Assembly: GCA_947044405.1 (NCBI GenBank)
Contig: CAMRHE010000197.1
Coordinates: forward strand, 62,001-126,000
Source: Leptodactylus fallax
Lineage: Eukaryota; Chordata; Amphibia; Anura; Leptodactylidae
Direction of reading: 5' to 3'
Length of the DNA stretch: 64,000 bases
The position numbers and the translations under genes are program-made. Below the pieces are notes generated by a model. It did no database searches, was not told where the DNA came from, and was given only the letters and a program-made list of their open reading frames with translations. Below, piece by piece: positions 13,301 through 27,546 of this stretch (positions within the stretch are counted from its first letter, which is position 1; every line of letters begins with the position of its first letter).

Positions 13301-14483
13301 GGACCAGGTCCTTTTGCCCACTAGAATTTAGCCTGCTCTGTATGAGAATGCTAAATCCTAGTGGGCTAAAGGACCATGTCCCTTTGCCCACTACAGATAG
13401 CTAGTTTTCAGCAAAAGGACCAGGTCCCTTTGCCCACTAGAATTTAGCCTGCTCTGTATGAGAATGCTAAATCCTAGTGGGCTAAAGGACCAGGTCCCTT
13501 TGCCCACTAGAGATAGCTAGTTTTCAGCAGAAGGACCAGGTCCTTTTGCCCACTAGAATTTAGCCTGCTCTGTATGAGAATGCTAAATCCTAGTGGGCTA
13601 AAGAACCAGGTCCCTTTGCCCACTAGAGATAGCTAGTTTTCAGCAGAAGGACCAGGTCCCTTTGCCCACTAGAATTTAGCCTGCTCTGTATGAGAATACT
13701 AAATCCTAGTGGGCTAAAGGACCAGGTCCCTTTGCCCACTACAGATAGCAAGTTTTCAGCAGAAGGACCAGGTCCCTTTGCCCACTAGAATTTAGCCTGC
13801 TCTATATGAGAATGCTAAATCCTAGTGGGCTAAAGGACCTGGTCCTTCTGTCCACTAGCATTTAGCCTTCTCTATATGAGAATGCTAAATCCTAGTGGGC
13901 TAAAGGACCAGGTCCCTTTGCCCACTAGAGATAGCTAGTTTTCAGCAGAAGGACCAGGTCCCTTTGCCCACTAGAATTTAGCGTGCTCTATATGAGAATG
14001 CTAAATCCTAGTGGGCTCAAGGACCAGGTCCCTTTGCCCGCTAAGATAGCTAGTTTTCAGCAGAAGGAACAGATCCCTTTGCCCACTAGAATTTAGCCTG
14101 CTCTGTATGAGAATGCTAAATCCTAGTGGGCTAAAGGACCATGTCCCTTTGCCCACTACAGATAGCTAGTTTTCAGCAAAAGGACCAGGTCTTTTTGCCC
14201 ACTAGAATTTAGCCTGCTCTGTATGAGAATGCTAAATCCTAGTGGGCTAAAGGACCATGTCCCTTTGCCCACTACAGATAGCTAGTTTTCAGCAAAAGGA
14301 CCAGGTCCTTTTGCCCACTAGAATTTAGCCTGCTCTGTATGAGAATACTAAATCCTATTGGGCTAAAGCACCAGGTCCCTTTGCCCACTACAGATAGCTA
14401 GTTTTCAGCAGAAGGACCAGGTCCCTTTGCCCACTAGAATTTAGCCTGCTCTGTATGAGAATGCTAAATCCTAGTGGGCTAAA

Positions 14484-14530
14484 GACCGGTCCCTCTGCTT
14501 AGCCTCTCTATGAGAGCATCCAGTGGGCTA
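14484..14530 (+). other. Collapsed patch inside satellite
   Basis: A monomer is reduced to fragments (aaagaccggtccctctgc, ttagcctctctatgagagc, then atccagtgggc). About half the expected bases are absent in scattered deletions, while the flanking monomers are intact. Confidence 0.55.
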
Positions 14531-17500
14531 AAGGACCAGGTCCCTTTGCCCACTACAGATAGCTAGTTTTCAGCAGAAGGACCAGGTCCCTTTGCCCACT
14601 AGAATTTAGCCTGCTCTATATGAGAATGCTAAATCCTAGTGGGCTAAAGGACCAGGTCCCTTGCCCACTACAGATAGCTAGTTTTCAGCAGAAGGACCAG
14701 GTCCCTTTGCCCACTAGAATTTAGCCTGCTCTGTATGAGAATGCTAAATCCTAGTGGGCTAAAGGACCAGGTCCCTTTGCCCACTACAGATAGCTAGTTT
14801 TCAGCAGAAGGACCAGGTCCTTTGCCCACTAGAATTTAGCCTGCTCTGTATGAGAATGCTAAATCCTAGTGGGCTAAAGGACCAGGTCCCCTTTGCCCAC
14901 TACAGATAGCTAGTTTTCAGCAGAAGGACCAGGTCCCTTTGCCCACTAGAATTTAGCCTGCTCTGTATGAGAATGCTAAATCCTAGTGGGCTAAAGGACC
15001 AGGTCCCTTTGCCCACTACAGATAGCTAGTTTTCAGCAGAAGGACCAGGTCCTTTTGCCCACTAGAATTTAGCCTGCTCTGTATGAGAATGCTAAATCCT
15101 AGTGGGCTAAAGGACCAGGTCCCTTTGCCCACTACAGATAGCTAGTTTTCAGCAGAAGGACCAGGTCCCTTTGCCCACTAGAATTTAGCCTGCTCTGTAT
15201 GAGAATGCTAAATCCTAGTGGGCTAAAGGACCAGGTCCCTTTGCCCACTACAGATAGCTAGTTTTCAGCAAAAGGACCAGGTCCTTTTGCCCACTAGAAT
15301 TTAGCCTGCTCTGTATGAGAATGCTAAATCCTAGTGGGCTAAAGGACCAGGTCCCTTTGCCCACTACAGATAGCTAGTTTTCAGCAGAAGGACCAGGTCC
15401 TTTTGCCCACTAGAATTTAGCCTGCTCTGTATGAGAATGCTAAATCCTAGTGGGCTAAAGGACCAGGTCCCTTTGCCCACTAGAGATAGCTAGTTTTCAG
15501 CAGAAGGACCAGGTCCCTTTGCCCACTAGAATTTAGCCTGCTCTGTATGAGAATACTAAATCCTAGTGGGCTAAAGGACCAGGTCCCTTTGCCCACTACA
15601 GATAGCAAGTTTTCAGCAGAAGGACCAGGTCCCTTTGCCCACTAGAATTTAGCCTGCTCTATATGAGAATGCTAAATCCTAGTGGGCTAAAGGACCTGGT
15701 CCTTCTGTCCACTAGCATTTAGCCTTCTCTATATGAGAATGCTAAATCCTAGTGGGCTAAAGGACCAGGTCCCTTTGCCCACTAGAGATAGCTAGTTTTC
15801 AGCAGAAGGACCAGGTCCCTTTGCCCACTAGAATTTAGCGTGCTCTATATGAGAATGCTAAATCCTAGTGGGCTCAAGGACCAGGTCCCTTTGCCCGCTA
15901 AGATAGCTAGTTTTCAGCAGAAGGAACAGATCCCTTTGCCCACTAGAATTTAGCCTGCTCTGTATGAGAATGCTAAATCCTAGTGGGCTAAAGGACCATG
16001 TCCCTTTGCCCACTACAGATAGCTAGTTTTCAGCAAAAGGACCAGGTCTTTTTGCCCACTAGAATTTAGCCTGCTCTGTATGAGAATGCTAAATCCTAGT
16101 GGGCTAAAGGACCATGTCCCTTTGCCCACTACAGATAGCTAGTTTTCAGCAAAAGGACCAGGTCTTTTTGCCCACTAGAATTTAGCCTGCTCTGTATGAG
16201 AATACTAAATCCTATTGGGCTAAAGCACCAGGTCCCTTTGCCCACTACAGATAGCTAGTTTTCAGCAGAAGGACCAGGTCCCTTTGCCCAATTGAATTTA
16301 GCCTGCTCTATATGAGAATGCTAAATCCTAGTGGGCTAAAGGATCTGGTCCTTCTGTCCACTAGCATTTAGCCTTCTCTATATGAGAATGCTAAATCCTA
16401 GTGGGCTAAAGGACCAGGTCCCTTTGCCCACTAGAGATAGCTAGTTTTCAGCAGAAGGACCAGGTCCCTTTGCCCACTAGAATTTAGCCTGCTCTATATG
16501 AGAATGCTAAATCGTAGTGGGCTAAAGGACCAGGTCCCTTTGCCCGCTAAGATAGCTAGTTTTCAGCAGATGGAACAGATCCCTTTGCCCACTAGAATTT
16601 AGCCTGCTCTGTATGAGAATGCTAAATCCTAGTGGGCTAAAGGACCAGGTCCCTTTGCCCACTACAGATAGCTAGTTTTCAGCAGAAGGACCAGGTCCTT
16701 TTGCCCACTAGAATTTAGCCTGCTCTGTAAGAGCATGCTAAATCCTAGTGGGCTAAAGGACCATGTCCCTTTGCCCACTACAGATAGCTAGTTTTCAGCA
16801 AAAGGACCAGGTCCCTTTGCCCACTAGAATTTAGCCTGCTCTGTATGAGAATGCTAAATCCTAGTGGGCTAAAGGACCAGGTCCCTTTGCCCACTACAGA
16901 TAGCTAGTTTTCAGCAGAAGGACCAGGTCCTTTTGCCCACTAGAATTTAGCCTGCTCTGTATGAGAATGCTAAATCCTAGTGGGCTAAAGGACCAGGTCC
17001 CTTTGCCCACTAGAGATAGCTAGTTTTCAGCAGAAGGACCAGGTCCCTTTGCCCACTAGAATTTAGCCTGCTCTGTATGAGAATGCTAAATCCTAGTGGG
17101 CTAAAGGACCAGGTCCCTTTGCCCACTATAGATAGCTAGTTTTCAGCAAAAGGACCAGGTCCTTTTGCCCACTAGAATTTAGCCTGCTCTGTATGAGAAT
17201 ACTAAATCCTATTGGGCTAAAGCACCAGGTCCCTTTGCCCACTAGAGATAGCTAGTTTTCAGCAGAAGGACCAGGTCCCTTTGCCCACTAGAATTTAGCC
17301 TGCTCTGTATGAGAATGCTAAATCCTAGTGGGCTAAAGGACCAGGTTCCTTTGCCCACTATAGATAGCTAGTTTTCAGCAAAAGGACCAGGTCCTTTTGC
17401 CCACTAGAATTTAGCCTGCTCTGTATGAGAATACTAAATCCTAGTGGGCTAAAGCACCAGGTCCCTTTGCCCACTACAGATAGCTAGTTTTCAGCAGAAG

Positions 17501-20500
17501 GACCAGGTCCTTTTGCCCACTAGAATTTAGCCTGCTCTGTATGAGAATGCTAAATCCTAGTGGGCTAAAGAACCAGGTCCCTTTGCCCACTAGAGATAGC
17601 TAGTTTTCAGCAGAAGGACCAGGTCCCTTGGCCCACTAGAATTTAGCCTGCTCTGTATGAGAATACTAAATCCTAGTGGGCTAAAGGACCAGGTCCCTTT
17701 GCCCACTACAGATAGCAAGTTTTCAGCAGAAGGACCAGGTCCCTTTGCCCACTAGAATTTAGCCTGCTCTATATGAGAATGCTAAATCCTAGTGGGCTAA
17801 AGGACCTGGTCCTTCTGTCCACTAGCATTTAGCCTTCTCTATATGAGAATGCTAAATCCTAGTGGGCTAAAGGACCAGGTCCCTTTGCCCACTAGAGATA
17901 GCTAGTTTTCAGCAGAAGGACCAGGTCCCTTTGCCCACTAGAATTTAGCGTGCTCTATATGAGAATGCTAAATCCTAGTGGGCTCAAGGACCAGGTCCCT
18001 TTGCCCGCTAAGATAGCTAGTTTTCAGCAGAAGGAACAGATCCCTTTGCCCACTAGAATTTAGCCTGCTCTGTATGAGAATGCTAAATCCAAGTGGGCTA
18101 AAGGACCAGGTCCCTTTGCCCACTACAGATAGCTAGTTTTCAGCAAAAGGACCAGGTCCCTTTGCCCACTAGAATTTAGCCTGCTCTGTATGAGAATGCT
18201 AAATCCTAGTGGGCCTAAAGGACCATGTCCCTTTGCCCACTACAGATAGCTAGTTTTCAGCAAAAGGACCAGGTCCCTTTGCCCACTAGAATTTAGCCTG
18301 CTCTGTATGAGAATGCTAAATCCTAGTGGGCTAAAGGACCAGGTCCCTTTGCCCACTAGAGATAGCTAGTTTTCAGCAGAAGGACCAGGTCCTTTTGCCC
18401 ACTAGAATTTAGCCTGCTCTGTATGAGAATGCTAAATCCTAGTGGGCTAAAGCACCAGGTCCCTTTGCCCACTAGAGATAGCTAGTTTTCAGCAGAAGGA
18501 CCAGGTCCCTTTGCCCACTAGAATTTAGCCTGCTCTGTATGAGAATTCTAAATCCTAGTGGGCTAAAGGACCAGGTCCCTTTGCCCACTACAGATAGCTA
18601 GTTTTCAGCAGAAGGACCAGGTCCCTTTGCCCACTAGAATTTAGCCTGCTCTGTATGAGAATGCTAAATCCTAGTGGGCTAAAGGACCATGTCCCTTTGC
18701 CCACTACAGATAGCTAGTTTTCAGCAAAAGGACCAGGTCTTTTTGCCCACTAGAATTTAGCCTGCTCTGTATGAGAATACTAAATCCTATTGGGCTAAAG
18801 CACCAGGTCCCTTTGCCCACTACAGATAGCTAGTTTTCAGCAGAAGGACCAGGTCCCTTTGCCCAATTGAATTTAGCCTGCTCTATATGAGAATGCTAAA
18901 TCCTAGTGGGCTAAAGGATCTGGTCCTTCTGTCCACTAGCATTTAGCCTTCTCTATATGAGAATGCTAAATCCTAGTGGGCTCAAGGACCAGGTCCCTTT
19001 GCCCACTAGAGATAGCTAGTTTTCAGCAGAAGGACCAGGTCCCTTTGCCCACTAGAATTTAGCCTGCTCTGTATGAGAATGCTAAATCCTAGTGGGCTAA
19101 AGGACCAGGTCCCTTTGCCCACTACAGATAGCTAGTTTTCAGCAGAAGGACCAGGTCCCTTTGCCCACTAGAATTTAGCCTGCTCTGTATGAGAATGCTA
19201 AATCCTAGTGGGCTAAAGGACCAGGTCCCTTTGCCCACTACAGATAGCTAGTTTTCAGCAGAAGGACCAGGTCCTTTTGCCCACTAGAATTTAGCCTGCT
19301 CTGTATGAGAATGCTAAATCCTAGTGGGCTAAAGGACCATGTCCCTTTGCCCACTACAGATAGCTAGTTTTCAGCAAAAGGACCAGGTCCCTTTGCCCAC
19401 TAGAATTTAGCCTGCTCTGTATGAGAATGCTAAATCCTAGTGGGCTAAAGGACCAGGTCCCTTTGCCCACTAGAGATAGCTAGTTTTCAGCAGAAGGACC
19501 AGGTCCTTTTGCCCACTAGAATTTAGCCTGCTCTGTATGAGAATGCTAAATCCTAGTGGGCTAAAGGACCAGGTCCCTTTGCCCACTAGAGATAGCTAGT
19601 TTTCAGCAGAAGGACCAGGTCCCTTTGCCCACTAGAATTTAGCCTGCTCTATATGAGAATGCTAAATCCTAGTGGGCTAAAGGACCTGGTCCTTCTGTCC
19701 ACTAGCATTTAGCCTTCTCTATATGAGAATGCTAAATCCTAGTGGGCTAAAGGACCAGGTCCCTTTGCCCACTAGAGATAGCTAGTTTTCAGCAGAAGGA
19801 CCAGGTCCCTTTGCCCACTAGAATTTAGCCTGCTCTATATGAGAATGCTAAATCCTAGTGGGCTAAAGGACCAGGTCCCTTTGCCCGCTAAGATAGCTAG
19901 TTTTCAGCAGATGGAACAGATCCCTTTGCCCACTAGAATTTAGCCTGCTCTGTATGAGAATGCTAAATCCTAGTGGGCTAAAGGACCAGGTCCCTTTGCC
20001 CACTACAGATAGCTAGTTTTCAGCAGAAGGACCAGGTCCTTTTGCCCACTAGAATTTAGCCTGCTCTGTAAGAGCATGCTAAATCCTAGTGGGCTAAAGG
20101 ACCATGTCCCTTTGCCCACTACAGATAGCTAGTTTTCAGCAAAAGGACCAGGTCCCTTTGCCCACTAGAATTTAGCCTGCTCTGTATGAGAATGCTAAAT
20201 CCTAGTGGGCTAAAGGACCAGGTCCCTTTGCCCACTACAGATAGCTAGTTTTCAGCAGAAGGACCAGGTCCTTTTGCCCACTAGAATTTAGCCTGCTCTG
20301 TATGAGAATGCTAAATCCTAGTGGGCTAAAGGACCAGGTCCCTTTGCCCACTAGAGATAGCTAGTTTTCAGCAGAAGGACCAGGTCCCTTTGCCCACTAG
20401 AATTTAGCCTGCTCTGTATGAGAATGCTAAATCCTAGTGGGCTAAAGGACCAGGTTCCTTTGCCCACTATAGATAGCTAGTTTTCAGCAAAAGGACCAGG

Positions 20501-21055
20501 TCCCTTTGCCCACTAGAATTTAGCCTGCTCTGTATGAGAATACTAAATCCTATTGGGCTAAAGCACCAGGTCCCTTTGCCCACTAGAGATAGCTAGTTTT
20601 CAGCAGAAGGACCAGGTCCCTTTGCCCACTAGAATTTAGCCTGCTCTGTATGAGAATGCTAAATCCTAGTGGGCTAAAGGACCAGGTTCCTTTGCCCACT
20701 ATAGATAGCTAGTTTTCAGCAAAAGGACCAGGTCCTTTTGCCCACTAGAATTTAGCCTGCTCTGTATGAGAATACTAAATCCTAGTGGGCTAAAGCACCA
20801 GGTCCCTTTGCCCACTACAGATAGCTAGTTTTCAGCAGAAGGACCAGGTCCTTTTGCCCACTAGAATTTAGCCTGCTCTGTATGAGAATGCTAAATCCTA
20901 GTGGGCTAAAGAACCAGGTCCCTTTGCCCACTAGAGATAGCTAGTTTTCAGCAGAAGGACCAGGTCCCTTGGCCCACTAGAATTTAGCCTGCTCTGTATG
21001 AGAATACTAAATCCTAGTGGGCTAAAGGACCAGGTCCCTTTGCCCACTACAGATA

Positions 21056-24000
21056 GCAAGTTTTCAGCAGAAGGACCAGGTCCCTTTGCCCACTAGAATT
21101 TAGCCTGCTCTATATGAGAATGCTAAATCCTAGTGGGCTAAAGGACCTGGTCCTTCTGTCCACTAGCATTTAGCCTTCTCTATATGAGAATGCTAAATCC
21201 TAGTGGGCTAAAGGACCAGGTCCCTTTGCCCACTAGAGATAGCTAGTTTTCAGCAGAAGGACCAGGTCCCTTTGCCCACTAGAATTTAGCGTGCTCTATA
21301 TGAGAATGCTAAATCCTAGTGGGCTCAAGGACCAGGTCCCTTTGCCCGCTAAGATAGCTAGTTTTCAGCAGAAGGAACAGATCCCTTTGCCCACTAGAAT
21401 TTAGCCTGCTCTGTATGAGAATGCTAAATCCTAGTGGGATAAAGGACCATGTCCCTTTGCCCACTACAGATAGCTAGTTTTCAGCAAAAGGACCAGGTCT
21501 TTTTGCCCACTAGAATTTAGCCTGCTCTGTATGAGAATGCTAAATCCTAGTGGGATAAAGGACCATGTCCCTTTGCCCACTACAGATAGCTAGTTTTCAG
21601 CAAAAGGACCAGGTCTTTTTGCCCACTAGAATTTAGCCTGCTCTGTATGAGAATACTAAATCCTATTGGGCTAAAGCACCAGGTCCCTTTGCCCACTACA
21701 GATAGCTAGTTTTCAGCAGAAGGACCAGGTCCCTTTGCCCAATTGAATTTAGCCTGCTCTATATGAGAATGCTAAATCCTAGTGGGCTAAAGGATCTGGT
21801 CCTTCTGTCCACTAGCATTTAGCCTTCTCTATATGAGAATGCTAAATCCTAGTGGGCTAAAGGACCAGGTCCCTTTGCCCACTAGAGATAGCTAGTTTTC
21901 AGCAGAAGGACCAGGTCCCTTTGCCCACTAGAATTTAGCCTGCTCTATATGAGAATGCTAAATCGTAGTGGGCTAAAGGACCAGGTCCCTTTGCCCGCTA
22001 AGATAGCTAGTTTTCAGCAGATGGAACAGATCCCTTTGCCCACTAGAATTTAGCCTGCTCTGTATGAGAATGCTAAATCCTAGTGGGCTAAAGGACCAGG
22101 TCCCTTTGCCCACTACAGATAGCTAGTTTTCAGCAGAAGGACCAGGTCCCTTTGCCCACTAGAATTTAGCCTGCTCTGTAAGAGCATGCTAAATCCTAGT
22201 GGGCTAAAGGACCATGTCCCTTTGCCCACTACAGATAGCTAGTTTTCAGCAAAAGGACCAGGTCCCTTTGCCCACTAGAATTTAGCCTGCTCTGTATGAG
22301 AATGCTAAATCCTAGTGGGCTAAAGGACCAGGTCCCTTTGCCCACTACAGATAGCTAGTTTTCAGCAGAAGGACCAGGTCCTTTTGCCCACTAGAATTTA
22401 GCCTGCTCTGTATGAGAATGCTAAATCCTAGTGGGCTAAAGGACCAGGTTCCCTTTGCCCACTATAGATAGCTAGTTTTCAGCAAAAGGACCAGGTCCTT
22501 TTGCCCACTAGAATTTAGCCTGCTCTGTATGAGAATACTAAATCCTATTGGGCTAAAGCACCAGGTCCCTTTGCCCACTAGAGATAGCTAGTTTTCAGCA
22601 GAAGGACCAGGTCCCTTTGCCCACTAGAATTTAGCCTGCTCTGTATGAGAATGCTAAATCCTAGTGGGCTAAAGGACCAGGTTCCTTTGCCCACTATAGA
22701 TAGCTAGTTTTCAGCAAAAGGACCAGGTCCTTTTGCCCACTAGAATTTAGCCTGCTCTGTATGAGAATACTAAATCCTATTGGGCTAAAGCACCAGGTCC
22801 CTTTGCCCACTACAGATAGCTAGTTTTCAGCAGAAGGACCAGGTCCTTTTGCCCACTAGAATTTAGCCTGCTCTGTATGAGAATGCTAAATCCTAGTGGG
22901 CTAAAGAACCAGGTCCCTTTGCCCACTAGAGATAGCTAGTTTTCAGCAGAAGGACCAGGTCCCTTGGCCCACTAGAATTTAGCCTGCTCTGTATGAGAAT
23001 ACTAAATCCTAGTGGGCTAAAGGACCAGGTCCCTTTGCCCACTACAGATAGCAAGTTTTCAGCAGAAGGACCAGGTCCCTTTGCCCACTAGAATTTAGCC
23101 TGCTCTATATGAGAATGCTAAATCCTAGTGGGCTAAAGGACCTGGTCCTTCTGTCCACTAGCATTTAGCCTTCTCTATATGAGAATGCTAAATCCTAGTG
23201 GGCTAAAGGACCAGGTCCCTTTGCCCACTAGAGATAGCTAGTTTTCAGCAGAAGGACCAGGTCCCTTTGCCCACTAGAATTTAGCGTGCTCTATATGAGA
23301 ATGCTAAATCCTAGTGGGCTCAAGGACCAGGTCCCTTTGCCCGCTAAGATAGCTAGTTTTCAGCAGAAGGAACAGATCCCTTTGCCCACTAGAATTTAGC
23401 CTGCTCTGTATGAGAATGCTAAATCCTAGTGGGATAAAGGACCATGTCCCTTTGCCCACTACAGATAGCTAGTTTTCAGCAAAAGGACCAGGTCTTTTTG
23501 CCCACTAGAATTTAGCCTGCTCTGTATGAGAATGCTAAATCCTAGTGGGATAAAGGACCATGTCCCTTTGCCCACTACAGATAGCTAGTTTTCAGCAAAA
23601 GGACCAGGTCTTTTTGCCCACTAGAATTTAGCCTGCTCTGTATGAGAATACTAAATCCTATTGGGCTAAAGCACCAGGTCCCTTTGCCCACTACAGATAG
23701 CTAGTTTTCAGCAGAAGGACCAGGTCCCTTTGCCCAATTGAATTTAGCCTGCTCTATATGAGAATGCTAAATCCTAGTGGGCTAAAGGATCTGGTCCTTC
23801 TGTCCACTAGCATTTAGCCTTCTCTATATGAGAATGCTAAATCCTAGTGGGCTAAAGGACCAGGTCCCTTTGCCCACTAGAGATAGCTAGTTTTCAGCAG
23901 AAGGACCAGGTCCCTTTGCCCACTAGAATTTAGCCTGCTCTATATGAGAATGCTAAATCGTAGTGGGCTAAAGGACCAGGTCCCTTTGCCCGCTAAGATA

Positions 24001-27000
24001 GCTAGTTTTCAGCAGATGGAACAGATCCCTTTGCCCACTAGAATTTAGCCTGCTCTGTATGAGAATGCTAAATCCTAGTGGGCTAAAGGACCAGGTCCCT
24101 TTGCCCACTACAGATAGCTAGTTTTCAGCAGAAGGACCAGGTCCCTTTGCCCACTAGAATTTAGCCTGCTCTGTAAGAGCATGCTAAATCCTAGTGGGCT
24201 AAAGGACCATGTCCCTTGCCCACTACAGATAGCTAGTTTTCAGCAAAAGGACCAGGTCCCTTTGCCCACTAGAATTTAGCCTGCTCTGTATGAGAATGCT
24301 AAATCCTAGTGGGCTAAAGGACCAGGTCCCTTTGCCCACTACAGATAGCTAGTTTTCAGCAGAAGGACCAGGTCCTTTTGCCCACTAGAATTTAGCCTGC
24401 TCTGTATGAGAATGCTAAATCCTAGTGGGCTAAAGGACCAGGTCCCTTTGCCCACTAGAGATAGCTAGTTTTCAGCAGAAGGACCAGGTCCCTTTGCCCA
24501 CTAGAATTTAGCCTGCTCTGTATGAGAATGCTAAATCCTAGTGGGCTAAAGGACCAGGTTCCTTTGCCCACTATAGATAGCTAGTTTTCAGCAAAAGGAC
24601 CAGGTCCTTTTGCCCACTAGAATTTAGCCTGCTCTGTATGAGAATACTAAATCCTATTGGGCTAAAGCACCAGGTCCCTTTGCCCACTAGAGATAGCTAG
24701 TTTTCAGCAGAAGGACCAGGTCCCTTTGCCCACTAGAATTTAGCCTGCTCTGTATGAGAATGCTAAATCCTAGTGGGCTAAAGGACCAGGTTCCTTTGCC
24801 CACTATAGATAGCTAGTTTTCAGCAAAAGGACCAGGTCCCTTTGCCCACTAGAATTTAGCCTGCTCTGTATGAGAATACTAAATCCTATTGGGCTAAAGC
24901 ACCAGGTCCCTTTGCCCACTACAGATAGCTAGTTTTCAGCAGAAGGACCAGGTCCTTTTGCCCACTAGAATTTAGCCTGCTCTGTATGAGAATGCTAAAT
25001 CCTAGTGGGCTAAAGAACCAGGTCCCTTTGCCCACTAGAGATAGCTAGTTTTCAGCAGAAGGACTAGGTCCCTTGGCCCACTAGAATTTAGCCTGCTCTG
25101 TATGAGAATACTAAATCCTAGTGGGCTAAAGGACCAGGTCCCTTTGCCCACTACAGATAGCAAGTTTTCAGCAGAAGGACCAGGTCCCTTTGCCCACTAG
25201 AATTTAGCCTGCTCTATATGAGAATGCTAAATCCTAGTGGGCTAAAGGACCTGGTCCTTCTGTCCACTAGCATTTAGCCTTCTCTATATGAGAATGCTAA
25301 ATCCTAGTGGGCTAAAGGACCAGGTCCCTTTGCCCACTAGAGATAGCTAGTTTTCAGCAGAAGGACCAGGTCCCTTTGCCCACTAGAATTTAGCGTGCTC
25401 TATATGAGAATGCTAAATCCTAGTGGGCTCAAGGACCAGGTCCCTTTGCCCGCTAAGATAGCTAGTTTTCAGCAGAAGGAACAGATCCCTTTGCCCACTA
25501 GAATTTAGCCTGCTCTGTATGAGAATGCTAAATCCAAGTGGGCTAAAGGACCAGGTCCCTTTGCCCACTATAGATAGCTAGTTTTCAGCAAAAGGACCAG
25601 GTCCCTTTGCCCACTAGAATTTAGCCTGCTCTGTATGAGAATGCTAAATCCTAGTGGGCTAAAGGACCAGGTCCCTTTGCCCTCTACAGATAGCTAGTTT
25701 TCAGCAGAAGGACCAGGTCCTTTTGCCCACTAGAATTTAGCCTGCTCTGTATGAGAATGCTAAATCCTAGTGGGCTAAAGGACCATGTCCCTTTGCCCAC
25801 TACAGATAGCTAGTTTTCAGAAAAAGGACCAGGTCCCTTTGCCCACTGGAATTTAGCCTGCTCTGTATGAGAATGCTAAATCCTAGTGGGCTAAAGGACC
25901 AGGTCCCTTTGCCCACTAGAGATAGCTAGTTTTCAGCAGAAGGACCAGGTCCTTTTGCCCACTAGAATTTAGCCTGCTCTGTATGAGAATGCTAAATCCT
26001 AGTGGGCTAAAGCACCAGGTCCCTTTGCCCACTAGAGATAGCTAGTTTTCAGCAGAAGGACCAGGTCCCTTGGCCCACTAGAATTTAGCCTGCTCTGTAT
26101 GAGAATTCTAAATCCTAGTGGGCTAAAGGACCAGGTCCCTTTGCCCACTACAGATAGCTAGTTTTCAGCAGAAGGACCAGGTCCCTTTGCCCACTAGAAT
26201 TTAGCCTGCTCTGTATGAGAATGCTAAATCCTAGTGGGATAAAGGACCATGTCCCTTTGCCCACTACAGATAGCTAGTTTTCAGCAAAAGGACCAGGTCT
26301 TTTTGCCCACTAGAATTTAGCCTGCTCTGTATGAGAATACTAAATCCTATTGGGCTAAAGCACCAGGTCCCTTTGCCCACTACAGATAGCTAGTTTTCAG
26401 CAGAAGGACCAGGTCCCTTTGCCCAATTGAATTTAGCCTGCTCTATATGAGAATGCTAAATCCTAGTGGGCTAAAGGATCTGGTCCTTCTGTCCACTAGC
26501 ATTTAGCCTTCTCTATATGAGAATGCTAAATCCTAGTGGGCTCAAGGACCAGGTCCCTTTGCCCGCTAAGATAGCTAGTTTTCAGCAGAAGGAACAGATC
26601 CCTTTGCCCACTAGAATTTAGCCTGCTCTGTATGAGAATGCTAAATCCAAGTGGGCTAAAGGACCAGGTCCCTTTGCCCACTACAGATAGCTAGTTTTCA
26701 GCAAAAGGACCAGGTCCCTTTGCCCACTAGAATTTAGCCTGCTCTCTATGAGAATGCTAAATCCTAGTGGGCTAAAGGACCAGGTCCCTTTGCCCTCTAC
26801 AGATAGCTAGTTTTCAGCAGAAGGACCAGGTCCTTTTGCCGACTAGAATTTAGCCTGCTCTGTATGAGAATGCTAAATCCTAGTGGGCTAAAGGACCATG
26901 TCCCCTTGCCCACTACAGATAGCTAGTTTTCAGCAAAAGGACCAGGTCCCTTTGCCCACTAGAATTTAGCCTGCTCTGTATGAGAATGCTAAATCCTAGT

Positions 27001-27155
27001 GGGCTAAAGGACCAGGTCCCTTTGCCCACTAGAGATAGCTAGTTTTCAGCAGAAGGACCAGGTCCTTTTGCCCACTAGAATTTAGCCTGCTCTGTATGAG
27101 AATGCTAAATCCTAGTGGGCTAAAGAACCAGGTCCCTTTGCCCACTAGAGATAGC
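21056..27155 (+). repeat. Higher-order repeat tract (about 2.0-2.1 kb period)
   Basis: Rare monomer variants recur with matching spacings. The gcaagttttcag variant lies at 17715, 21056, 23051, 25160 and 27155 (steps 3341, 1995, 2109, 1995). The cccttggccc variant lies at 17625, 20966, 22961 and 25070 (3341, 1995, 2109). The gtaagagcatgc variant (gagcatg at 16731, 20072, 22182, 24177) gives 3341, 2110 and 1995. Three independent markers with the same set of steps show blocks of roughly 17-18 monomers copied as units. Blocks differ by about one monomer, and an older copy extends to the left (gcaag at 13748 and 15605). Confidence 0.85.
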
Positions 27156-27546
27156 AAGTTTTCAGCAGAAGGACCAGGTCCCTTTGCCCACTAGAATTTA
27201 GCCTGCTCTATATGAGAATGCTAAATCCTAGTGGGCTAAAGGACCTGGTCCTTCTGTCCACTAGCATTTAGCCTTCTCTATATGAGAATGCTAAATCCTA
27301 GTGGGCTAAAGGACCAGGTCCCTTTGCCCACTAGAGATAGCTAGTTTTCAGCAGAAGGACCAGGTCCCTTTGCCCACTAGAATTTAGCGTGCTCTATATG
27401 AGAATGCTAAATCCTAGTGGGCTCAAGGACCAGGTCCCTTTGCCCACTACAGATAGCTAGTTTTCAGCAGAAGGACCAGGTCCCTTTGCCCAATTGAATT
27501 TAGCCTGCTCTATATGAGAATGCTAAATCCTAGTGGGCTAAAGGAT

